NCBI RefSeq assembly: GCF_030689025.1
Contig: NZ_JAUYWA010000021.1
Span: forward strand, 1-64,000
DNA: 64,000 nt
Direction of reading: 5' to 3'
Source of the DNA: Oceanobacter sp. 1_MG-2023
GTDB taxonomy: Bacteria > Pseudomonadota > Gammaproteobacteria > Pseudomonadales > Oceanobacteraceae
Shown: piece by piece, positions 58,045-64,000 of the stretch
Layout: every line of letters starts with the position of its first letter
Numbering within the stretch: position 1 is the stretch's first letter
Made by a program: the position numbers and the translations under genes
Notes under the pieces: model-generated
Told to the model about the DNA's origin: nothing
Databases searched by the model: none
What the model saw: the letters and a program-made list of their open reading frames with translations, nothing else

Positions 58045-58734
58045 TTAAATCTGATAACTCAATGAAAAATTTATAACAGGTATAAATAAATCAGAATTAT
58101 CTATGTCGCGCTGCAACTTGGCTTCTTCAATATCCACATCTGATTGCACGCTGTGACAACTCAAGGAGTTTTCTGGACAGGTAGCATATAAGTCGGCATC
58201 GACGGAGTGAAGAAATACAGCACCCAGATCCAGCATGAATCCAAAGCCTTTGCCAGCACTTACCGGGTTACCCCAACCAAAACCGATATAAGGAGATCCC
58301 GTTGCTGATGAAATATCCCCACTCAGGCTTTCCAATTCTGTTGTTGTATCGTAGACCTCACCATTGACTTCGAGTGTGCCATTGCGAGGGGTGGCGGTTA
58401 TATTCATGGATAAATCATAGTTCACATACGCAGCAGATAAACGAAAGCTCCCATTAAATGGATATATATCTGCTCCAATGCGTATATTTTTAAATGCCAG
58501 ATTGCCGTCGTAATCTAGATCATCGTTTTGAAATTCATGATTCAAATCCAACGTATTGAAGCCACCACGCAGAACCAGCCAATCCAGCACCTTATAATGC
58601 GCACCCAATCCCAATCCCAGCGTGCCAATCTCACCACCAAGAGCAAAACCAGACTTCTCTGCCTGCAAGGGGGCAGAGAGGCATAATATTGAAATCGCTC
58701 CGAGGTATTTAAATAGAGACATGTTTTTAGTCAT
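58045..58734 (-). CDS. Predicted outer-membrane beta-barrel protein
   Basis: 229 residues with a signal peptide ending at LQA/EKSGF and alternating amphipathic strands ending NFSLSYQI. GGAAT site before the ATG. Two Cys in ATCPENSLSCHS may form a disulfide in an external loop. A small barrel or channel of unknown function, upstream partner of the large lipoprotein. Confidence 0.72.
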   Translation of the reverse strand: MTKNMSLFKYLGAISILCLSAPLQAEKSGFALGGEIGTLGLGLGAHYKVLDWLVLRGGFNTLDLNHEFQNDDLDYDGNLAFKNIRIGADIYPFNGSFRLSAAYVNYDLSMNITATPRNGTLEVNGEVYDTTTELESLSGDISSATGSPYIGFGWGNPVSAGKGFGFMLDLGAVFLHSVDADLYATCPENSLSCHSVQSDVDIEEAKLQRDIDNSDLFIPVINFSLSYQI

Positions 58735-59507
58735 TGTCTATTCCATTTCGTTATAAAAATACTTTTATTTGGGTATTAATAGTACAGCGGCACATCCAAA
58801 AATATTTTAATCTTCTCCCTGTCTTTATAATTTTTCTTGTTGCTTTTGGTTCTTTTCCTATCCTGCTTTAGGACTGGTCAGTGTTTTTTTGATAATAATT
58901 CTCACTGTTTATAAAGTGTTTTTATTCTCAGAGAGCGAGGCTTGAGTTTTTATACTTGACTTTGGTGGGGCGCCTTTTTCGATGAATAAAAACCGGCCTG
59001 GCCAGTTATTAAACAGGCTATTATTTACTCTGGATTTTGTTGCCTGTGCTTTCCATATACCGCACTTCTACTAGCTGCTGGAGCCATTTGGGTTCCTCCC
59101 GCTCTGCTTCAACGGGCTGAGCTTCATTGCATTACAATTGCTGTTTTTCTTTCTAGCGGTAGAGCAAACTGATTGTAGCGCCCGAAGGTTTTGCGTCCTC
59201 CGGGCTGAATAATCAGCGGGGAAACAAGAGTAATAACTGATGTAAACGCTTATGGATATTCTTCTAACGGCGTTTCCTGATCGTGATTGGCATCTCTGTT
59301 AGTGACGTGAGGCGGCCGGAATATTCAAGGAAAACAGCCTGAGTGCAACGATTAACCTAACTGTCAATTTTTGTAAAATTTATCCGCTCGGGCGCCCGGG
59401 GTCAATAGCTGATGGGTGAAAATTGAACAATTTCAACTTTGGCGCTGATAGCCCTTTTCTGTTCAGCTTGGGTTTGCATGAGTTACCAACTCATATTCGC
59501 TGTTTTT
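58735..59507. other. Noncoding region upstream of the OMP gene
   Basis: About 770 bp with no gene recognised. AT-rich near the OMP gene promoter, more balanced later. Ends at GC-rich repeat copy B. Confidence 0.5.
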
Positions 59508-59578
59508 GCGGACGGGCCGTCTGCGCTCCTATGTGAGCCGAGGTGTGAAATTGTCGGGAGCGCGGGCGGCTCGCCCGC
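59508..59578. repeat. GC-rich palindromic (REP-like) repeat, copy B
   Basis: Left palindrome GCGGACGGGCCGTCTGC, GCGCTCC arm, 31-bp spacer, GGGAGC arm and right palindrome GCGGGCGGCTCGCCCGC. Same orientation as copy A and shorter (lacks the internal duplication). The two copies bracket the lipoprotein/OMP pair. Confidence 0.85.
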
Positions 59579-59596
59579 ATCAATACTGTTGATGTA

Positions 59597-60481
59597 TCAG
59601 ACGGCAGGAGGTTCGAATTTCAGAGTCAGACGGTCCTCGTCATCCTGACGCTGTACGAATTCTTCCAGGCGGTCGCGTGCAGGCTCACCGAGGGTACGTG
59701 CTGTTTCCGAGATAAGAAGCTCGGTGACAGCAAAGGCCGCAGTCATTGAATCGAATGGTTCTAACGCCTTGTTGCCTGCGGTAAGCAAAGCGGTAGCCTT
59801 GGAGGCCAGGGGAGAAAGATACTGGTCTGTTACCAGAATGACCTTGGCGCCTTTATTGATTGCTTCTAACCCCCAGTTAATGGTCGTTTGCTGGTAGCGT
59901 CGAAAGTCAAAGACCACAGCAACGGTCGACGGTTGTATGTCGACAAGGCTGTGAATATCAGGGACAGATAGTTGGACGTTCGGGCGCAGAATTGAAAGGT
60001 AACGATAAAGTTGCTGGGCCAATACCTGGCTGAAGCGCCCACCTATTGTCACGATGTTATTCTCAGATGCACACAGCAGTTGAACGGCCTTTGTGATTTC
60101 TGCATCACTGAGTGATGTAAATGTATTACGGATACTCTCCAGGTACAGGAACTGTGCCTGCCCGGAGGGGGACGTTTCGTCAGAACTTGATCGATTGTCC
60201 GGGTAGCTGCCAACGGGTGAGAATAGCCGGTTCTGGGCCTCATTCCGTAATGCGTCCTGAAATTCTGAATAGCCGTCAAAACCCAGTTTCTTTACAAAAC
60301 GCACAACGGTTGGCGGACTTGCCCCTGAGCTAGCGGCAAGTTGTACCACAGGCACAAGGCCTCCCATCGGATAGTTTTCGGAAATCGAGTTAGCTACAGC
60401 AAGCTCGGCCGGTGGTAACCGATCCCGCAGAGCCCTGATTCGCTGGGAAACAGTTCCATTCACTCCAGGTTGTGCTGTCAT
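59597..60481 (-). CDS. RpiR-family transcriptional regulator (HTH plus SIS domain)
   Basis: 294 residues. N-terminal RpiR helix-turn-helix (VVQLAASSGASPPTVVRFVKKL then FDGYSEFQDALR), and a C-terminal SIS (sugar isomerase) fold from about residue 125 (ENNIVTIGGRFSQVLAQQL, KGAKVILVTDQYLSPLA). SIS domains usually sense phosphosugars, but members also control other catabolic genes. Divergent from the GS-like/Rieske genes, so a role in their control is plausible. A 15-bp palindrome lies in the shared promoter region. Confidence 0.9.
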   Translation of the reverse strand: MTAQPGVNGTVSQRIRALRDRLPPAELAVANSISENYPMGGLVPVVQLAASSGASPPTVVRFVKKLGFDGYSEFQDALRNEAQNRLFSPVGSYPDNRSSSDETSPSGQAQFLYLESIRNTFTSLSDAEITKAVQLLCASENNIVTIGGRFSQVLAQQLYRYLSILRPNVQLSVPDIHSLVDIQPSTVAVVFDFRRYQQTTINWGLEAINKGAKVILVTDQYLSPLASKATALLTAGNKALEPFDSMTAAFAVTELLISETARTLGEPARDRLEEFVQRQDDEDRLTLKFEPPAV

Positions 60482-61146
60482 TCGACTATGTCTCGCTCTT
60501 ATGTCTCATTCGCTGTGTTGCGGTTGATACACCCGGGTAAATATCTGCGCAACGTAAATCCGGGTGGCCATAGTATAGTGGCCGACCCAATCCCGAAGCC
60601 ACACGATTATCCCCGACTTCAATTGATACCAATCCGTTAGAACAACGGACTGATTGTATTTTCACATGGTGAGATTTTGATCCTCAGCAGTTTCAACTAC
60701 GGCATTTGAATATCCAGGACACGATTTGATTGGCGGCATTGTTCACTCTTATCGGTGGCTCAGAGGTTCAGGTCAGGACTGTTTTCAGTGGCTCTTATAC
60801 ACCGTTTTTCCAATCCGTTGCGGGCGTGATGAAGATCGGCGTCAGCGTCATGCGCCAAGGTGGCGCATGACGCTGCTTTATCGGCTGGGGCCGAAGCAGC
60901 ATTGATTCCACGGCCCTTCGGGGCGGATTTTTTCATCAACCCAGCGCGCTCAATCGTTACCTTCCAACGCTCTTTGCGCTTCTTTAAAGCACCAATCCGC
61001 GATCAGCTTCCAGTGCTGTGGATCACTCTGCACAACCCAAATCAAGAAATATGCAAACGCATATGTTTATAAATTTTCATGTTGACATGAATCATGGAAA
61101 TTAATGAACATTGCCGGACAGCGTACACAGCAGCGAGGAAACAAAA
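60482..61146. other. Divergent promoter region, RpiR to GS-like gene
   Basis: 665 bp without a recognised gene. Contains the palindrome at 60843-60875 and presumably both promoters; the GS-like gene starts behind GAGGAAAC. Confidence 0.5.
60843..60875. promoter_or_regulatory. 15-bp perfect inverted repeat
   Basis: CAGCGTCATGCGCCA and its exact inverse separated by AGG, about 272 bp upstream of the GS-like gene. Could be an operator for the RpiR regulator or an RNA hairpin; no T run follows on either strand. Confidence 0.5.
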
Positions 61147-62646
61147 ATGAGTGATTCTCCGGAAATTTCCGGTTTCATTGATGAGTTTGGTCTTTGGACT
61201 GATGAGCAGAAAGAGGCCGCAACAAAAATCAATGCGATGGTGGAAAAAGGCGATCTGAAAACGTTTCGGGTATCCGTTCCAGATGCTCAGTCCAAACTTC
61301 GTTCCAAGACGCTTCTTCCGGGGGCCTTCAAGTCCGCTCTTCGGGAAGGTGTTGAATTCACCAGTGCCTATTTCAGCTTTGACTCTGCTGAAGGTGTCGC
61401 ATTCAACCCGTTCGGCAAGGACGGTGGTCTTGGCCTCGACGACATGCACGGCTTTTCCAACGCTATCCTTGTGCCGGACCCACTCACGTTTCGTGTTTTG
61501 CCCTGGGCGCCGACCGTCGGTTGGGTGTTGTGTGATATCTATCTTCGCAATGGCAAGCCTGTGCCTTTCGATGCCCGTCACCAGCTGAAATCGGCCATTA
61601 AGCGATTGAAGAAGCAGGGCTTTGATCTGGTTACAGGACTCGAAGTTGAGTTCTATGTAACACGGGTGACGGATCATAATCTCGGTGAGGAACATATGGG
61701 AACTCTGGGGGTTCCGCCTACACCGCCATCTGTTGAAGCTCTGTGGCGCGGCTTTGCCTATATGTCTGAGGACCAGCAGGACAAGATCAGTGAAATCACA
61801 GACACACTGGCAGAAAACTGCCTGGCTCTTGGCTTGCCGCTTCGCACAATGGAAGATGAAATGGGGCCGGGGCAGCTTGAATTCACCTTTGATGTCCAGG
61901 ACGCCTTGCAGGCGGCTGACTCTATGGTGCTGTTCCGCTCTATGGTGAAACAGACAATGGCACGCATGGGATTGCATGCCACCTTCATGGCCAAACCGAT
62001 TTTCTCGAGTTTTGTGGCTTCTGGCTGGCATTTACATCAGAGCCTTGCTGCGCCGGGAGTACCGAACGCTTTTGTGGCATCGCCGGATAGTGGTGAGATT
62101 CTTTCTCCTACAGGGCTTTCTTACGTTGCAGGCCTGCTGGAGCATGCTGTCGATGCTTCAGTATTTACCAACCCGACGATTAATGGTTATCGCCGCCTTA
62201 AACCCAATTCGCTGGCCCCAGACCGTTCAACCTGGGGCTACGACAACCGGGCAGCGATGGTACGAGTACAAGGTCGTCCCTGCCATATCTCCGGGCACAT
62301 TGAAAACCGTATCGGTGAGCCGACAGCGAATCCTTATCTCTACATAGCGTCGCAAATACTCAGTGGCTGCGATGGCCTTGAGCGTAAGCTCAGCCCCTGT
62401 CCGATCGAAGACAGCCCCTACGAAGCCGAGCACCGGCCGAAGCTTCCAACCAATCTGATGGAAGCTACGGAAGCCCTTGATAAGAGCAAGTTCTTCCGTG
62501 AGGCGATGGGAGACCAGTTCATCAACTGGATGGTTGCTATGAAGAAAAGTGAAATTAACCGCTTCCTCGCTGCCGAGCCTGACTGGGAGCAGTCCCCTGA
62601 TACGGTGACCCAATGGGAACACCACGAATACTTTACGCGCTACTGA
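61147..62646 (+). CDS. Glutamine synthetase-like enzyme (aniline-pathway gamma-glutamylation type)
   Basis: 499 residues from the ATG at 61147, behind GAGGAAAC. Conserved GS residues present: metal Glu in LEVEFYV, EDEMGPGQLEFTF (Glu pair), His in SGWHLHQSL, RRLKPNSLAPDRSTWGYDNR and the Arg/Glu set in HIENRIGEPTANPYLYIA. Likely an ATP-dependent gamma-glutamyl ligase acting on an amine rather than true GlnA. In aniline degraders a GS-like protein (AtdA1/TdnQ type) attaches glutamate to aniline before dioxygenation; the next gene here is a Rieske dioxygenase, matching that arrangement. Substrate unproven. Confidence 0.8.
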   Translation: MSDSPEISGFIDEFGLWTDEQKEAATKINAMVEKGDLKTFRVSVPDAQSKLRSKTLLPGAFKSALREGVEFTSAYFSFDSAEGVAFNPFGKDGGLGLDDMHGFSNAILVPDPLTFRVLPWAPTVGWVLCDIYLRNGKPVPFDARHQLKSAIKRLKKQGFDLVTGLEVEFYVTRVTDHNLGEEHMGTLGVPPTPPSVEALWRGFAYMSEDQQDKISEITDTLAENCLALGLPLRTMEDEMGPGQLEFTFDVQDALQAADSMVLFRSMVKQTMARMGLHATFMAKPIFSSFVASGWHLHQSLAAPGVPNAFVASPDSGEILSPTGLSYVAGLLEHAVDASVFTNPTINGYRRLKPNSLAPDRSTWGYDNRAAMVRVQGRPCHISGHIENRIGEPTANPYLYIASQILSGCDGLERKLSPCPIEDSPYEAEHRPKLPTNLMEATEALDKSKFFREAMGDQFINWMVAMKKSEINRFLAAEPDWEQSPDTVTQWEHHEYFTRY

Positions 62647-62671
62647 TGGCATCGGTATTAGGAGACATTTC

Positions 62672-63976
62672 GTGAATATTATTACCACATCGGAATCCAG
62701 CTTCGGACACCTGATTGAAGAAGGGCGTGTTCACCGTACCCTCTATACGGATACCGATATTTTCCGCCTTGAAATGAGCCGGGTTTTTGGTGGTACCTGG
62801 ACCTATCTGGCTCACGCCAGTGAGCTGCCCAAGCCAAATGATTTCGTGCGCAAGAAGCTTGGTTTACGCCCGGTTATTATCACCCGTGACCGTGAAGGAA
62901 AATTTCACGGCCTGCTGAATCGTTGCACACATCGCGGTGCAACCATTTGCCGTCAGGATGAGGGAAATGCTCGTCGCTTCACCTGTCCGTACCATAACTG
63001 GTCGTTCACCAATACCGGGGAGCTGGCTGCTGTTCCTCTTGAAGAGGGTTATGGCCCCTCTTTCAAAAAGGAAGAACTGGGCCTGGGTAAACTGCGTGTC
63101 GAGAGCTATCGTGGCTTTATTTTCGGTACTCTAAACAAGGAGTTGCCTGACCTCAAAACCCATCTTGGTCCGTCAGCAGAGCTGCTGGATGAATGGCTTG
63201 ACCGTTGGCCGGGCGCAGAGCTGCAGCTGCGCCGCGGACAAACCAGGTTTACCTGCGCCGGTAACTGGAAGCTGATTTATGACAATGCTGCTGATGGTTA
63301 TCACCCGGGCTATTCCCATGCGTCACTGCTGCGTATGAGAAAAGACCGTTACGGTGGTGGCGTCGATATGCAATGGGCGCTTGGTAATGTTGATGAGGGC
63401 CTGCAAACCGTATCTGACTGCGGTAATGGTGGTACCTTCATCGATCAGCGGGCAGAAATAATCCGTTATTGGGATCAATCTGCTCCTATGCCAGGCGAAG
63501 GTCCGTATGAGCGGATTATCAGCGAGAAAATGGGTGACAAAGCCGATGCTGCCCTCGACGTCGTGATGGGGTCTGGCATGAATATTAATATTTTCCCCAA
63601 CCTTCTGATTATCGGCAACCAGATTCAGGTTATTGAGCCTCAGAGTGTCAATAAAACCAATATTAATTGGTATGCAACCGCCCTCGTTGCCGACGATCTT
63701 CCAGACGAAGTCAATTCACTGCGTATGCGTTTGCAAGAGGATTTTCCGTCCTTCGGTGAGCCTGATGATCTGGCGAATTTTGAAGAATGCCAGGCTGGTC
63801 TTGAAATTGAGGAAGTCGAGTGGATACAGACCGGGCGCCATATGGATACCGGCAAAGAGTACATCGGCGCCAAGGGAATGTTGAGTGGCCCTGTATCGGA
63901 TGAACTTCCATTACGTGTTTTCTGGAAAGAGTGGCAGAAGCGTATAGAACAAGGTAATACCGGGGGGACGAAATGA
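62672..63976 (+). CDS. Rieske dioxygenase large (alpha) subunit, benzoate/aniline type
   Basis: 434 residues. Rieske cluster ligands in CTHRG and CPYHNW (about residues 88-109), and the mononuclear iron motif in NWKLIYDNAADGYHPGYSH (two His near residues 210-215). Overall resembles BenA/TdnA1-like aromatic dioxygenase alpha subunits, which need a small subunit and a reductase. Starts with GTG-preceded ATG 25 bp after the GS-like gene and overlaps the next gene by 4 bp. Likely hydroxylates the product of the GS-like enzyme; substrate unproven. Confidence 0.85.
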   Translation: MNIITTSESSFGHLIEEGRVHRTLYTDTDIFRLEMSRVFGGTWTYLAHASELPKPNDFVRKKLGLRPVIITRDREGKFHGLLNRCTHRGATICRQDEGNARRFTCPYHNWSFTNTGELAAVPLEEGYGPSFKKEELGLGKLRVESYRGFIFGTLNKELPDLKTHLGPSAELLDEWLDRWPGAELQLRRGQTRFTCAGNWKLIYDNAADGYHPGYSHASLLRMRKDRYGGGVDMQWALGNVDEGLQTVSDCGNGGTFIDQRAEIIRYWDQSAPMPGEGPYERIISEKMGDKADAALDVVMGSGMNINIFPNLLIIGNQIQVIEPQSVNKTNINWYATALVADDLPDEVNSLRMRLQEDFPSFGEPDDLANFEECQAGLEIEEVEWIQTGRHMDTGKEYIGAKGMLSGPVSDELPLRVFWKEWQKRIEQGNTGGTK

Positions 63977-64000
63977 GCATCAACACCAATCTTATAAAGG
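63973..64000 (+). CDS. Start of a gene cut by the window end, probably dioxygenase small subunit
   Basis: ATG at 63973 overlaps the alpha-subunit stop (ATGA); nine codons are visible (MSINTNLIK). By position it should be the beta subunit of the Rieske oxygenase, but the sequence is too short to confirm. Confidence 0.45.

Noticed and set aside
59605..59620. Possible attachment-site copy of the tRNA-Arg 3' end
   Set aside because: Only GAGGTTCGAAT (11 bp) is shared with the tRNA and it lies within the RpiR coding region; no integrase gene is present.

Overview
The window looks like the chromosome of a free-living, probably marine, gammaproteobacterium of the Pseudomonadales/Oceanospirillales kind. 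This rests on gene content rather than a marker gene: a Chp-type chemosensory operon, Entner-Doudoroff genes edd-glk, a Fur-type fldA / fagA-fumC-orfX cluster otherwise known from Pseudomonas, a SahR-metK-ahcY-metF methionine-cycle cluster, TRAP and branched-chain-type ABC importers, and several aromatic-catabolism genes. No rRNA, CRISPR array, phage or intact transposase gene is seen; one tRNA (Arg, CCG) is present.

Layout. 0-5.3 kb: 3' part of chpA (with 81-bp tandem repeats at its visible start), then chpB and chpC. 5.5-12.4 kb: an AT-richer surface-polysaccharide block (three glycosyltransferases, a sialyltransferase-like enzyme, a KpsS-like capsule enzyme, a YrbL-like kinase fold protein) ending in about 700 bp of AT-rich noncoding DNA. 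12.4-17.2 kb (minus strand): SahR-like regulator, metK, ahcY, metF, a complete SAM/SAH recycling unit. 17.4-20.4 kb: edd and glk, overlapping by 4 bp. 20.6-27 kb: a likely iron-stress district: an RCC1-propeller lipoprotein coupled to a di-haem oxidoreductase, a flavodoxin, and fagA-fumC-orfX diverging from it around a good Fur box. 27.1-34.9 kb: pobA, a DcaP-like porin, an AraC regulator and a three-gene TRAP importer. 35-42.1 kb: ordinary genes (DMT transporter, SpmA/B-like membrane protein, DUF2889 protein, WYL regulator, small zinc-ribbon protein, periplasmic binding-like protein, trmO). 42.8-53.6 kb: lower half of a meta-cleavage pathway (dmpE,F,G,H), a ketopantoate-reductase-family enzyme, a five-gene Liv-type ABC importer and an AraC/XylS-type regulator. 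54.4-64 kb: LLM flavin monooxygenase, tRNA-Arg, a lipoprotein/outer-membrane-protein pair bracketed by GC-rich palindromic repeats, an RpiR regulator, then a glutamine-synthetase-like enzyme with a Rieske dioxygenase large subunit and the first codons of the next gene.

How it fits together. PobA makes protocatechuate; the porin and importers would bring aromatic acids in. The GS-like/Rieske pair resembles the start of aniline-type degradation (amine glutamylation, then dioxygenation to a catechol), and the dmpEFGH set would finish meta-cleavage of a catechol to pyruvate and acetyl-CoA; the ring-cleavage enzyme, semialdehyde dehydrogenase and tautomerase that would link the two are not in the window.

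The most unusual structural finding is a dispersed 265-bp element without coding capacity, with 19-20 bp terminal inverted repeats: two nearly identical full copies 34 kb apart and two decayed fragments, each lying within a few bases of the 3' end of a gene, one of them supplying the last codons and stop of an AraC regulator. The strongest biological lead is the RCC1-lipoprotein/di-haem pair with a weak Fur-like site upstream.
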